The notes beneath the pieces are model-generated. The model was not told the origin of the DNA. It made no database searches and saw only the letters and a list, made by a program, of their open reading frames with translations. A stretch of 64,000 nt of DNA from Lachnospiraceae bacterium. GTDB lineage: Bacteria; Bacillota; Clostridia; Lachnospirales; Lachnospiraceae. A program made the translations under genes and the position numbers. Where the stretch lies: contig JAQXTA010000040.1 of assembly GCA_029219245.1 (NCBI GenBank), positions 1 to 64,000 on the forward strand, given 5' to 3'. Of this stretch, positions 28,700 to 38,070 are shown in pieces (positions within the stretch are counted from its first letter, which is position 1; every line of letters starts with the position of its first letter).

Positions 28700-29758
28700 T
28701 TATTGACCTAAAATTTCTTTTAATGCAGCAAGGAGCGCATCCATCTGTTCATCCGTTCCTATCGTGATGCGCAGATAATTGCTGATTCTTGCTTTATCCC
28801 AGTGTCTGACATATATGTCATGTTCTTTCAGCTTCTCAAAAATTTCCTTTGCCGGAACACTCTTATGGGAAACAAAAAGGAAATTACTGTAAGACTTCGG
28901 GAACGTAAAGCCAAGCGCTTTCAGTTCTTCTGCCACCCGTTCTCTGGTCGCCATAATTTTGCCACAGATTTCCTTAAAATAAGCATCGTCCTTAACCGAT
29001 TCCGCACCGATTGCCAATGCCGGGCGGTTCATGGTATAGGAGTTTACCGAGTACTTCGCATCGTTTAAATAATCGATTAACCTTTTACTGCCAATGGCAT
29101 AACCGATCCGGCTTCCCGCCATGGCTCTGGACTTGGAAAAAGTCTGTACCACCAGAAGATTCTCATATTTTTCGATTAATGGCAGACAGCTTACCCCACC
29201 AAAATCGATATAGGCCTCATCAATAATGACAACCACATCCTGATTTGCCTTCACAATTTCTTCTATGGTGTCAACATCCATGAAAATACCGGTAGGCGCG
29301 TTTGGATTCGGGAAAATCACTCCACCATTTTCTCCCAGATAGTCCTCCTTCCGGATACAGAAATTCTCATCCAGCGGTTTTACCTCATAAGGTATCCGGT
29401 ACAAATCTGCCCATACATCATAGAAAGAGTAAGTAATATCCGGGAAAAATACCGGCTTGCCGGAATTAAAAAAGGTTAAAAATGCCATAGACAGCACATC
29501 ATCCGAACCCACACCGATAAAAATCTGGTCTTCTCCCACATGATAGTATTTTGCAAGCTCTGCTGAAAGCGATGTCTTCTCCGAGAATTCCGGGTACAGG
29601 CGTAAATCCTCATATGCGAGCTCTTTCATTTTTTTCTCTACCATAGGAGATGGCGGATAAGGACACTCATTGGTATTTAATTTGATAATTCCTTTTTTCT
29701 GTGGCTGTTCCCCAGGTACATAGGGAACCACCTTTCTGACATTCTCTTCCCACTTCAT
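28700..29758 (-). CDS. hisC: Histidinol-phosphate aminotransferase (HisC-type)
   Basis: About 352 residues, a fold-type I PLP aminotransferase. The PLP lysine is in VVQTFSKSRAMAGSRIGYAIG, the Asp and Tyr pair in VVIIDEAYIDFGG, and the N-terminal signature in LNTNECPYPPSPMV. It transfers an amino group between glutamate and imidazole-acetol phosphate in histidine synthesis. There are no other his genes in the window, so a related role (for example aromatic amino acids) is possible. ATG at 29758 has GGAAAG upstream; 29776 is an alternative. Confidence 0.85.
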   Translation of the reverse strand: MKWEENVRKVVPYVPGEQPQKKGIIKLNTNECPYPPSPMVEKKMKELAYEDLRLYPEFSEKTSLSAELAKYYHVGEDQIFIGVGSDDVLSMAFLTFFNSGKPVFFPDITYSFYDVWADLYRIPYEVKPLDENFCIRKEDYLGENGGVIFPNPNAPTGIFMDVDTIEEIVKANQDVVVIIDEAYIDFGGVSCLPLIEKYENLLVVQTFSKSRAMAGSRIGYAIGSKRLIDYLNDAKYSVNSYTMNRPALAIGAESVKDDAYFKEICGKIMATRERVAEELKALGFTFPKSYSNFLFVSHKSVPAKEIFEKLKEHDIYVRHWDKARISNYLRITIGTDEQMDALLAALKEILGQ

Positions 29759-29813
29759 TTCTGACTTTCCATACACCTTAACTTTCGTGATGTAATTCCT
29801 TTCCTCTTGTAAT

Positions 29814-30830
29814 TTATTCTATCTTCCATGCCTCCGCAAGCTTTTCATATTCCGCTGCCTGCTCCTCATTTCCCTCTAACCGATAGCACTCTGCCAGTCC
29901 GCGCAGTGGAATATCTCCACTACTATGTATATTAAGAATACTCTCCGTTTCATACGCGCCATTATAAAACCAGATAATCGCCTCATCATAATCCTGCTGC
30001 TCCAGATAATATTGTCCCAGTTCACAACAAATTTCCGCGCAACCCTCACAGGCAACCACCTTCAAAGCATACTTGAAAAATTTCGCCGTATCCTTCGCAA
30101 TTCTTGCCGCTCTTGCTACAACACAGGCTGCTTCCTTGGTTTCCTCCAGAGAACGCTCTATGTCCAGACAGGAGCTTTCAAAAAAAGTCGAGGCTTTCAA
30201 AAAGTCCTGATCTTCTCCCGCTACAAACAACTCTTTCGCATAAATATTATGGAGCCTTTTGGACAATCGCTGTCCAGCTTCCACCATCCGCGCAAAAGAT
30301 GCTAAATCCCGGTCCTTATGGTTGTTTTCAGGCATATGCATAATTGTGACATCACTGTCATAAATAACCGGTTCCAAAATAACCTGTTCATGAATCGGCT
30401 CTGCCCAAGTAAAAGTCCGTAGTCTTTTAAAAAGCTTGGGACGAAGTTCTTTATCATAATTATAAATCGTTCCAAAAGAAAGCTGATTGGCATAATACAT
30501 CTGTACAATGTCAATTTCCGGCAGAAGTGCTCTTTTTAACTGTAAAAATGCCGCCCGGTTCTCTTCATCCAGCACCTCATCCGCATCCGCAGAGTAAATA
30601 TATTCTTTTGTGGCTTTGGAAAAGGCGAAGTTTCGCGCCGCAGCAAAATCCTGAATCCAGACAAAATCATAAATCTTATCCGTATAGCGTGCCGCAATCT
30701 CTTTGGTCCGGTCTGTGGAACCGGTATCCACAATGATAATTTCATCTATCAAATCTGCCACACTGTCAAGACATCTTGCAAGCAGCTTCTCTTCATTTTT
30801 TACAATCATACAAAGACTTATCGTAATCAT
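29814..30830 (-). CDS. Family 2 glycosyltransferase with a helical repeat tail
   Basis: About 338 residues. The GT2 domain (ISLCMIVKNEEKLLARCLDS, IIIVDTGSTDRTKEIA, and the DXD-like YSADADEVLD) occupies the first 180 residues; the rest contains TPR-like helices (CELGQYYLEQQDYDEAIIWFY). It uses a nucleotide-sugar donor; the acceptor is unknown. GGGAG precedes the ATG at 30830. It is followed on the same strand by a small membrane protein and an acyltransferase, which suggests surface-glycan work. Confidence 0.9.
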   Translation of the reverse strand: MITISLCMIVKNEEKLLARCLDSVADLIDEIIIVDTGSTDRTKEIAARYTDKIYDFVWIQDFAAARNFAFSKATKEYIYSADADEVLDEENRAAFLQLKRALLPEIDIVQMYYANQLSFGTIYNYDKELRPKLFKRLRTFTWAEPIHEQVILEPVIYDSDVTIMHMPENNHKDRDLASFARMVEAGQRLSKRLHNIYAKELFVAGEDQDFLKASTFFESSCLDIERSLEETKEAACVVARAARIAKDTAKFFKYALKVVACEGCAEICCELGQYYLEQQDYDEAIIWFYNGAYETESILNIHSSGDIPLRGLAECYRLEGNEEQAAEYEKLAEAWKIE

Positions 30831-30884
30831 TGCTTCTCCCATCAGCTTATACCTGCTTCGGTTCTAAGTATACCAAAACTTTCC

Positions 30885-31241
30885 CTAAAAGGGAATCTCT
30901 GTTTTCATCGCTTCTTCCTCTATGGGCAGATAGCTTCTGCTGCCATCTGCATAAACGAACATATCCTGATAACGGTATTTCCTGCAAAACCGCCTGCCGG
31001 GACATATCCGGTACAAGGTGGTATGTGATAAATCCACCATGGATTCCCGGATAGAAACCGCAAAACCTTTCCCTTCTCTCTGAATCGGCACCATCCCAAG
31101 ATAACAATACTTTTTCCCATTCCAGTTATAAATCCGCGCCATCCGGTAGGTTCCTGCATACAAAGCCGTTAACAAAAGCACAAATACCAGCAATAATAAT
31201 ACGGTAATAAGCCACCGGAACATTTCTTCTCCCCAATACAT
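30885..31241 (-). CDS. Small membrane-anchored protein, unknown
   Basis: 118 residues with one N-terminal membrane helix (LITVLLLLVFVLLLTALYAG) and a basic, Tyr-rich cytoplasmic or outside tail containing two Cys (RICPGRRFCRKY). I do not recognise the family. Either ATG at 31241 (GAGG upstream) or at 31223 (GGGGAG upstream) could be used. It is 5 bp downstream of the acyltransferase stop and is likely coupled to it. Confidence 0.6.
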   Translation of the reverse strand: MYWGEEMFRWLITVLLLLVFVLLLTALYAGTYRMARIYNWNGKKYCYLGMVPIQREGKGFAVSIRESMVDLSHTTLYRICPGRRFCRKYRYQDMFVYADGSRSYLPIEEEAMKTEIPF

Positions 31242-31246
31242 GTAAA

Positions 31247-32407
31247 CTACCTCAACTCCTCTTTTCCTTTGTCACAGACGTATGCTATACCATGCATTCT
31301 CCGCATGTTCTTCCGCACACAATCTATTCCATACTGCAAAAGCAGCGGTAAAATAATCCCCGCAAGCAGGTACACCATTTTAAACGGCTCGGCACCTCCT
31401 GCCAGATAATAATAATCGATATTCGTATAAAACTGCTGCCAGTCAAAATCTGTACAAAGCGGCATAAACGCTGCAAAGGCAGCAAGAATCATTTTCACAA
31501 GCATGAATGCCATCACATGATGCATCATAATGGCATAAGTATTTTTCCCCAGATAAAGGACATATTTGTTTTGTTCCAAAAGTGGTGTCAGAACTCTTGC
31601 CATTCGTAACCAGAACGCAATTCCCGACACGACTGTCACATATGGAATCAAAGGACCATTGGCAAATCCGGTACACCACACACTGCTGAATGCCAGTCCG
31701 TTACAGCACAGCGTTAATAGCAGTTGAACACCGATAACGATTGCAAAGTAAGGCAGATTTCTAAGCGTATCTTTTTTCTCCAGCTTCTTTTGATAAAACT
31801 GCCCCATCTGGAAACAGGGAAACAGGAAAAGAATCCTGCCCGGCATCTTATAATAGCCCCATACATGCCCGCCAATCGCCAACCAGACTACTGCCATACC
31901 AACCGCAAGACTTCCCGCTAGAATCAGCCATTCATAGCACAGATGCAGCTTCCGCAAGATGAGCCGCATCAGCAGATTTACAATTTCTATCACAAACAGA
32001 ACCGGCACAAACCAAGCCGCATAATTGTAGATAAACTGATAACCGCTCAAAAAAGGCTCCAGAAAAAGTGTCCATAGGCTGATGTCCTCGCCCATTCCGA
32101 ATCCTGCCAGCCGAAGAAGCCATGCTAAAATACCATAAATCAGATTCCAGATAAAATAAGGTACTAAAAGTCTTTTCATTTTTTTCTTACAATAGGCAAG
32201 CGGATGCTCCTCTTCAGTGTCCTTATAAAAATAACCGGAAATAAACAGAAAAAGCGGCACATGAAAGGAATAGTAGGGAAACAAATCTCCTACCGTCAGA
32301 ATGTTATAGCCTACATGTCCGGCTACAATCATAATGATGGCGATGCCCGACAGAATACAAAATGTCATATTATATGCTTTTTCCGTACGCGCTCTGACCT
32401 GTTCCAT
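31247..32407 (-). CDS. Acyltransferase-3 family membrane protein
   Basis: 386 residues with about ten membrane segments. The family signature is visible near the N-terminus (MIVAGHVGYNI, then SFHVPLFLFISGYFYK), with the His of the first motif. These proteins usually O-acetylate or O-succinylate sugars of surface polymers. It heads a run of minus-strand genes with the small membrane protein and the glycosyltransferase; GGAAAGG precedes the ATG. Its acceptor is unknown. Confidence 0.9.
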   Translation of the reverse strand: MEQVRARTEKAYNMTFCILSGIAIIMIVAGHVGYNILTVGDLFPYYSFHVPLFLFISGYFYKDTEEEHPLAYCKKKMKRLLVPYFIWNLIYGILAWLLRLAGFGMGEDISLWTLFLEPFLSGYQFIYNYAAWFVPVLFVIEIVNLLMRLILRKLHLCYEWLILAGSLAVGMAVVWLAIGGHVWGYYKMPGRILFLFPCFQMGQFYQKKLEKKDTLRNLPYFAIVIGVQLLLTLCCNGLAFSSVWCTGFANGPLIPYVTVVSGIAFWLRMARVLTPLLEQNKYVLYLGKNTYAIMMHHVMAFMLVKMILAAFAAFMPLCTDFDWQQFYTNIDYYYLAGGAEPFKMVYLLAGIILPLLLQYGIDCVRKNMRRMHGIAYVCDKGKEELR

Positions 32408-32461
32408 CCCTTTTCACCTTTCCACATGATTACATCCTGTTTCGGACATTATAGCATATTC

Positions 32462-32489
32462 TTGTCAATAATGTTATGATAAGTATAAG
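32462..32489 (+). promoter_or_regulatory. Promoter of the secreted-protein gene
   Basis: TTGTCA (32462-32467), a 16-base spacer and TATAAG (32484-32489), with GGGAG before the ATG at 32515. Confidence 0.55.
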
Positions 32490-32514
32490 AATCACTTAAA
32501 TCGGGAGTAAAAAA

Positions 32515-33591
32515 ATGAAGAAAAAAACCTTTTACCTTGTTGCATGCATCCTTTTTATCATAGTCATCTTCTTTCTCTGCTGCTTTCTGAGAAAAAATGG
32601 CACCGCGAAGCAGCAAGTCTCTGACCTTCAGAAATCTGACACAGTTGTCACACCGAAAGGTCCCGCTGAAGTCACTGACTATCTGAAAGCTTCTGAACCG
32701 GTAGACAAAGCCTCTGTTACCGCAGCCCTACAGGCAGAAGTTCCAACCAATCCTTATACGGACCTGAGCGTTCCTACCTACCTTACCAAAATTGACGGCA
32801 CCTATTTTCTGGTAGACTGTTATCATGATCAGGTCATTTATCACGACAATCTGACCTCTCCTTTGAACGAGTGGAAGGTTATGACAAATGATATGAGCAA
32901 AGGACATACCGTTGCCGGTGACGGCACCGTATACTTAATTGACGATACTGAAAATCACCGCATTCTGGTATTTGAGAAAAAAGAGAATCAATTTGTGCAT
33001 ACACAGACTTTTTCGGGAATCGGAAACAGACCCCATTATGTGATTTATGATGAACCGACGGATACCTTTTATGCATGGAGTTCCATGAGTGGCGAAATGT
33101 ATCTTTTCCGTCATAATCCGGAGGATACCCGTATGTACTTAACGGAAATCCGCCGGATAGAAGCCCTGAACAATGTATATGTACGTTCCTTTACGATAAT
33201 CGGAAACGATATTTATTTTGTATCCGGCAATTCCACCATTATCCGGGCAGATTTAAGTACCTTTGAAGTGCTGGAAACCTATCCGGTTCCGGATTCTATG
33301 GCAGGCATGATTCAGTTAACAAAAATACAGGATTATTTCTATCTTACCGTTTCTACGGATATTACCGGGAATCAGGACTATGCTACCATTCTGCGCACCC
33401 GCGACTTATCCTTACTGGCAGAGGGTAACTACGAAGATATTTACCATTATTTCATTGGCGGCGGTACCCCCTATTACATTACGAGCTTTGATGGGGCTTA
33501 TTATCTGACCGAGCACCGCCTGCCTGGGCATTCCGTATGGCGTTTTCAGGTAAAGGAGAATGAAATTACAGATGTGGAGAGCATTTATTAG
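32515..33591 (+). CDS. Membrane-anchored extracytoplasmic protein, probable beta-propeller
   Basis: 358 residues. The N-terminal segment (FYLVACILFIIVIFFLCCFL) is a membrane anchor, and a flexible linker follows. Residues about 80-350 are rich in repeated beta-strand patterns (GTYFLVDCYHDQVIYHD; GTVYLIDDTENHRILVFEK; NDIYFVSGNSTIIRAD), as in NHL/six-bladed propellers. No catalytic motif is seen. It is transcribed alone, opposite to its neighbours, from its own promoter. Confidence 0.7.
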   Translation: MKKKTFYLVACILFIIVIFFLCCFLRKNGTAKQQVSDLQKSDTVVTPKGPAEVTDYLKASEPVDKASVTAALQAEVPTNPYTDLSVPTYLTKIDGTYFLVDCYHDQVIYHDNLTSPLNEWKVMTNDMSKGHTVAGDGTVYLIDDTENHRILVFEKKENQFVHTQTFSGIGNRPHYVIYDEPTDTFYAWSSMSGEMYLFRHNPEDTRMYLTEIRRIEALNNVYVRSFTIIGNDIYFVSGNSTIIRADLSTFEVLETYPVPDSMAGMIQLTKIQDYFYLTVSTDITGNQDYATILRTRDLSLLAEGNYEDIYHYFIGGGTPYYITSFDGAYYLTEHRLPGHSVWRFQVKENEITDVESIY

Positions 33592-33605
33592 GAAAAGTAA
33601 CTTGT

Positions 33606-34940
33606 CTACTGTTTCACCGTCATAACACTCATATACGCCGGACGAATAATCTTATCCGCTGTTATCATTTCTTCAATACGATGGGCACTCCAGCCAACAA
33701 TTCGTGCCGTTGCAAAAATTGCAGTATATAGCTCCATAGGTATTCCTAACATCTCATAAACAAAACCACTATAAAAATCAACATTAGGACTTACCCCTTT
33801 TTGTATATGGCGTTTCCGTGCAATTAACACCGGAGCTACTTCTTCTATCGTGTTATACAAGAGCAAGTCTTTCTCTTTTTTCTTTTCCATTGCCAGTTTT
33901 TCTACATAACCTTTGAAAACACGCTCTCTTGGATCGGACAATGAATAAACCGCATGTCCCATGCCATATATGAGTCCTTTACCGTCGAAGGCTTCTCCAT
34001 CCAGTATTTTACTTAAATAGGCAGCAATTTCTTCCTGATCCTCCACATCCTGAATGTGTGCTTTGATATCCGCTATCATTTCCATTACTTTCATATTGGC
34101 TCCGCCATGCTTCGGTCCCTTCAGAGAAGACATCGCTGCCGCCATTGTGGAATAGGTATCCGAACCTGACGAAGTGACAACTCTGGTAGTAAAAGTAGAA
34201 TTGTTCCCTCCGCCATGTTCCATATGTAAAATCAATGCAGTATCCAAAACCTTAGCTTCCACCGGAGTAAACTGTTTATCCTGTCGCATCATCATTAACA
34301 GATTCTCTGCAGTAGAAAGATTCGGGTCGGGATGATGAATAAACATACTTTCATCCTTTTCATAATGATTGTAGGCATTATATCCATACACCGCTAACAA
34401 TGGGAATTCACTAATCAGCTGTATACACTGCCGCAGAGAATTGCTCACACTGGCATCCTTTGCATTCTTATCGTAGGAGGCAAGCGTTAAAATACTCCTG
34501 GTCATAGAATTCATAATGTCTTCCGTAGGTGCTTTCATAATGACATCCCTTGTAAAATTGGTCGGAAGCATACGACACTGTCCAATGAACCGCTTAAATT
34601 CCTTTTCCTGCTCCTCTGACGGCATTTCTCCCATCAAAAGCAGGTAAGCAATTTTTTCAAAACCAAGTTCATTACTTCCCAGACTGTTAATTAAATCTTC
34701 TACCTTATATCCCCGATACCACAATTCTCCATCACAGGGAACTTTCTTTCCTCCTATATTCCGGGAAGAAACGATTTTGGATATATTGGTAAGCCCGGTC
34801 AGTACACCATTTCCTTTTTCATCACGAAGTCCCTGATTTACTCCGTATTCTTCATAAAGTCGTGGTGCGATGGTATCATTTTCCCGGCACACTGCTTCTT
34901 TTTGTTTTGCATATTCATTCAAAGAATTCATTGTATTCAT
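33606..34940 (-). CDS. gltA: Citrate synthase
   Basis: About 444 residues, condensing acetyl-CoA and oxaloacetate. The active-site residues are visible: His in LHMEHGGGNNSTF, His in LKGPKHGGANMKV and Asp in GVSPNVDFYSGFVYEML. The N-terminal extension (KQKEAVCRENDTIAPRLYEEYGV) is typical of clostridial type II enzymes. No aconitase or isocitrate dehydrogenase genes are in the window, though in these bacteria citrate synthase feeds glutamate synthesis. The start (34940, GAGGGG upstream) overlaps the end of the MarR gene by 26 bp, so the two are co-expressed. Confidence 0.96.
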   Translation of the reverse strand: MNTMNSLNEYAKQKEAVCRENDTIAPRLYEEYGVNQGLRDEKGNGVLTGLTNISKIVSSRNIGGKKVPCDGELWYRGYKVEDLINSLGSNELGFEKIAYLLLMGEMPSEEQEKEFKRFIGQCRMLPTNFTRDVIMKAPTEDIMNSMTRSILTLASYDKNAKDASVSNSLRQCIQLISEFPLLAVYGYNAYNHYEKDESMFIHHPDPNLSTAENLLMMMRQDKQFTPVEAKVLDTALILHMEHGGGNNSTFTTRVVTSSGSDTYSTMAAAMSSLKGPKHGGANMKVMEMIADIKAHIQDVEDQEEIAAYLSKILDGEAFDGKGLIYGMGHAVYSLSDPRERVFKGYVEKLAMEKKKEKDLLLYNTIEEVAPVLIARKRHIQKGVSPNVDFYSGFVYEMLGIPMELYTAIFATARIVGWSAHRIEEMITADKIIRPAYMSVMTVKQ

Positions 34941-35481
34941 CCTGCCCCTCTCTTCCTTCCATCTCACTGCTCATAATCGTTTCCAACTGCTTCATTAACT
35001 GTAACAGCAATACCAGATTTTCTTTTCCATATTGTCCGATGACACATTCATAAAATTTTTTTAGAATATCCTCCTGCTCCTTAAAAAGCCTCTGTCCGGT
35101 TTCCGTAATTGTCACATAAGTTCCTTCACTTCCGTTTCCGTCATGCGACCATACCAATAAACCTCTGTCTTTTAAATTGCCAACCATTTTCGATGTCTGT
35201 CTGATAGAAAGCTGCATTTTATCTGCCAGTTCCTTTAAATAAGTTCTTCCGGAATAAATTTCCGATGTTTCATTGGTTGCGGAAATAATGTGCAAGGCGA
35301 TATATTCCGGTGCACTGATTTCCCGGAAAAGCTTCTGTATCTGGTCTTTATTCATAAGGTATCTGCGATACGTCAACTCATTTGACAGTTTTGTAATATC
35401 ATCTTTGGTAATTTTATCCTTACTAATGTTACCTTTTGTTATCATTTCCCTTTTTTTCTGTATTTCTTTCTCTTCCTGCAT
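34915..35481 (-). CDS. MarR-family transcriptional regulator
   Basis: 188 residues with a winged-helix domain: EYIALHIISATNE, LADKMQLSIRQTSKMVGNLKDRGLL and GTYVTITETGQRLF are the helix-turn-helix and wing. A Lys-rich N-terminal extension (about 35 residues) precedes it. AAGGGG precedes the ATG. It is the first gene of a two-gene operon with citrate synthase and has a strong promoter upstream; autoregulation is likely, and control of citrate synthase is inferred from position. Confidence 0.88.
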   Translation of the reverse strand: MQEEKEIQKKREMITKGNISKDKITKDDITKLSNELTYRRYLMNKDQIQKLFREISAPEYIALHIISATNETSEIYSGRTYLKELADKMQLSIRQTSKMVGNLKDRGLLVWSHDGNGSEGTYVTITETGQRLFKEQEDILKKFYECVIGQYGKENLVLLLQLMKQLETIMSSEMEGREGQDEYNEFFE

Positions 35482-35558
35482 TTTCTTCCCCTTCCTTCTC
35501 CTTAGAACCTAAAACCAAGTCTAGTCTTTTTTAATTTTAAACTGTTTGTTTTTAAACT

Positions 35559-35586
35559 ATTATAGAGAAAAAAAATTACTTGTCAA
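35559..35586 (-). promoter_or_regulatory. Promoter of the MarR-citrate synthase operon
   Basis: TTGACA (35586-35581), 16-base spacer, TATAAT (35564-35559) on the minus strand. Just downstream lie two TTTAAAC repeats and the small palindrome AAACTGTTT, a likely MarR-binding region. Confidence 0.7.
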
Positions 35587-35614
35587 TATTCTTTATTCTT
35601 ATTTAATACTTTAT

Positions 35615-36070
35615 TCATTCTTTTTTATTTTCCTCCTGTTTCATCATTCGTTCCATGTTTTTTCCCATTTTCCCTGCAATTCTTTTCAATTCCTCCATCT
35701 CTTCTTTCGTGATTCCCATAAACAGCTCCTGTGTCAGTTCATTCCACTTTCTGGTTATTTCCTGAACGATTTCTTTGGCGGTTTCTGTAATGTGGTAGTG
35801 TACATATCTGCGGTCTGCAGTATCCGGAATCGCCACCAAATAATTTCGTTTGCACAAATTGTCTACCGCTTGGGAAATATGACCTTTGTTTGCTTTCAGC
35901 CGTCTGCAGATATCTGCTGAAGTATTATTCTCTCCCGCTTTTGACAAAAAATATAAAATTTCTATTTCAATTCTTTTTAAATCATAGCTCTTCCGGATTT
36001 CCGCCATTTCACATTCATTCAATTTTTTAAACTGGCTTCCCCGCAGTAATATTTCAATTTTTTCTTCCAC
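35615..36070 (-). CDS. MarR-family regulator of the phosphorelay operon
   Basis: About 151 residues with the MarR winged helix (EIEILYFLSKAGENNTSADIC, RLKANKGHISQAVDNLCKRNYL, DTADRRYVHYHITETAK). The best start is GTG at 36070, with AGGAG seven bases upstream; an in-frame ATG at 36142 would need a long basic extension and run into the preceding gene. It lies 40 bp after the HD-GYP gene, the last of five same-strand genes. A role in controlling the operon is inferred. Confidence 0.85.
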   Translation of the reverse strand: MEEKIEILLRGSQFKKLNECEMAEIRKSYDLKRIEIEILYFLSKAGENNTSADICRRLKANKGHISQAVDNLCKRNYLVAIPDTADRRYVHYHITETAKEIVQEITRKWNELTQELFMGITKEEMEELKRIAGKMGKNMERMMKQEENKKE

Positions 36071-36110
36071 CACTTTGCTCCTAACCAATCTTATCAATAT
36101 CCGTCTGTTT

Positions 36111-38036
36111 TTACACACACCCCCAACTGTTGGTAATACCACGCACTGTTTCCTTTACCACAAATGCGTGCAATGGCTTCGTTAAATAATCATCGATGCC
36201 AAGTTCGCTGATTTTCTGTATTGTTTCTATACACCGGTCGGCTGTCACGAGCACAACGGGAATGTGATATTTTTCCCGAATCATCTGATAAAGTTCAAAT
36301 CCATCCGCATCAGGCATCTTTAAATCCAACAGAATGAGATGCATCTCCTGTTCTTCTAATGCATGGAAGGTTTCTTCTTTCGTCATCGCACCAATTACCC
36401 GGAAATCCGGTTCATCTTTCAGTATATGTTGTACCATCCTGATATTCATAATTTCATCATCAACTACCAGAATATTTTTTCTGCCTCCTTCTGACTGACA
36501 CATGGAATAATCCTTATCTTCATCAATCATTTGAAGCATGATATCTGCGATCGTTGCATCAAACTGCTGTCCCCGTCCTTTTTCTATTTCTGAACGTACG
36601 ACCTGCTGGGGCAAGGCATTACGATAGCTACGGTTGCTTGCCATCGCATCATACGCATCTGCTACGCCAATGATTCTGGCAATCTCCGGTATGTTTTCTC
36701 CCTCCAATCCATTGGGATATCCTTTCCCGTTATATCGCTCGTGATGATATTTGGCACCATAAGCAACTCTCTCGTCTTCATGAATATCTTTCAAAATATG
36801 ATACCCACTGACCGGATGAACTTTAATCTGATCAAACTCCTCCTCTGTCAATTTGCCCGGCTTATTGATTACTTCTTCCGGAACTCTTATCTTTCCTACA
36901 TCATGCAACAAACCTGCATAATAAATCGTCTTCTGTTCCTCTTCCGATTTCCCCATTCGCTTTGCAATCGCGAGAGAATAGTCCGCAACTCTTTGTGAAT
37001 GACCGCTTGTATAGCGGTCTTTTGCATCAATCGTAGATGCCAGCGCACGAATAATATTTGTGTTCATACGCTCAAGCTTTTCCCGGCTTTCATATTCTTT
37101 TTGCTGATATTTACCGATCTTCTTTGCAGAAACGGCACAAAATACTACAACAATCAAAAACACCACAACGGATACCAAAACACCAATCATCATCTGTGTT
37201 CTCAGGTCATGGAACAGCTTCGTATTGCTGACAATCATTACAACATACCAGTCATTCATGACCTGATTGGAGAAAACCGTACAGTTCTCTCCATTGATTG
37301 TCATCCCAAAACTCTCCTGCTTATTATCAAAGATTTGATGCAACATTTCCTCCTGCTCTTCATTTACAGGGTAAATCTTACCTTTCTCTGATTTTTCAAA
37401 ATGAGCAATAACTAATCCTGTACTATCCATGATAAAACCATAACCCATACCGTTCATTGTCATGTCTTCTGTAATGGCCTGCACCTCATTCAAAGCGACG
37501 TCTAACGATACCACGCTTTCTCCATCCGAAAGCAGTTGACTTACAGAAAACATAACCGTATTTGTCTGTGCATCCAAATATGGCGGAACAATGGTTGCCT
37601 CACCGTCTGCTTCTTTGGCTGCAATATACCAGTCCCTCTCCGTCGGGACATAATCTTCCGGAGGAATCCATCCAATCCCATCCAGATATTCTCCATTAAT
37701 ATAGCCATAGATTCCTGTGAAATTCTCATCAATCTGCTGGGTTTCATGCTCTGCTTCTGTCGTCAGATACTGTAATATTTCATCGGAAGATGCACTATTT
37801 TGCAACATATAATTTACGGTGTCCGCTGTTACCCACAACACATCCATACTTTTATTCAGATAGTTTTCAATCATTGCTGCTTCACTCTTCATGTTACTGA
37901 CACCCAGCTCCTCAATACGAGTCACAGAGCTATGATAAAAAGAAGTAAAGATGTAAGTGACCATGAAAACCAAAAGACAAAAGACCGTTATAATAGTTAT
38001 TAAGAATTGTTTTAAAATAGTATTTTTTGCTCCCAT
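36111..38036 (-). CDS. Membrane sensor HD-GYP protein with C-terminal receiver
   Basis: 641 residues: membrane helix, an extracellular dCache-like domain (residues about 35-280), a second membrane helix (MMIGVLVSVVVFLIVVVFC), HD-GYP domain (HD in AGLLHDVGKIRVPEE; GYP in HHERYNGKGYPNG; VADAYDAMASNRSY) and a C-terminal REC domain (VVDDE near residue 525; phospho-acceptor Asp in ILLDLKMPDADG; Lys in DDYLTKPL). HD-GYP enzymes degrade cyclic-di-GMP. Receivers are usually N-terminal in this class, so the order here is unusual. It is the probable output of the kinase upstream, 34 bp away. Confidence 0.93.
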   Translation of the reverse strand: MGAKNTILKQFLITIITVFCLLVFMVTYIFTSFYHSSVTRIEELGVSNMKSEAAMIENYLNKSMDVLWVTADTVNYMLQNSASSDEILQYLTTEAEHETQQIDENFTGIYGYINGEYLDGIGWIPPEDYVPTERDWYIAAKEADGEATIVPPYLDAQTNTVMFSVSQLLSDGESVVSLDVALNEVQAITEDMTMNGMGYGFIMDSTGLVIAHFEKSEKGKIYPVNEEQEEMLHQIFDNKQESFGMTINGENCTVFSNQVMNDWYVVMIVSNTKLFHDLRTQMMIGVLVSVVVFLIVVVFCAVSAKKIGKYQQKEYESREKLERMNTNIIRALASTIDAKDRYTSGHSQRVADYSLAIAKRMGKSEEEQKTIYYAGLLHDVGKIRVPEEVINKPGKLTEEEFDQIKVHPVSGYHILKDIHEDERVAYGAKYHHERYNGKGYPNGLEGENIPEIARIIGVADAYDAMASNRSYRNALPQQVVRSEIEKGRGQQFDATIADIMLQMIDEDKDYSMCQSEGGRKNILVVDDEIMNIRMVQHILKDEPDFRVIGAMTKEETFHALEEQEMHLILLDLKMPDADGFELYQMIREKYHIPVVLVTADRCIETIQKISELGIDDYLTKPLHAFVVKETVRGITNSWGCV

Positions 38037-38070
38037 ATTTTTTCTCTCCGACGTGATAGTCTACTGTAGT

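Noticed and set aside
35615-36142. Long version of the second MarR protein starting at ATG 36142
   Set aside because: It would overlap the preceding gene by 32 bp, has no ribosome site and adds a basic stretch absent from MarR proteins; GTG at 36070 has AGGAG.
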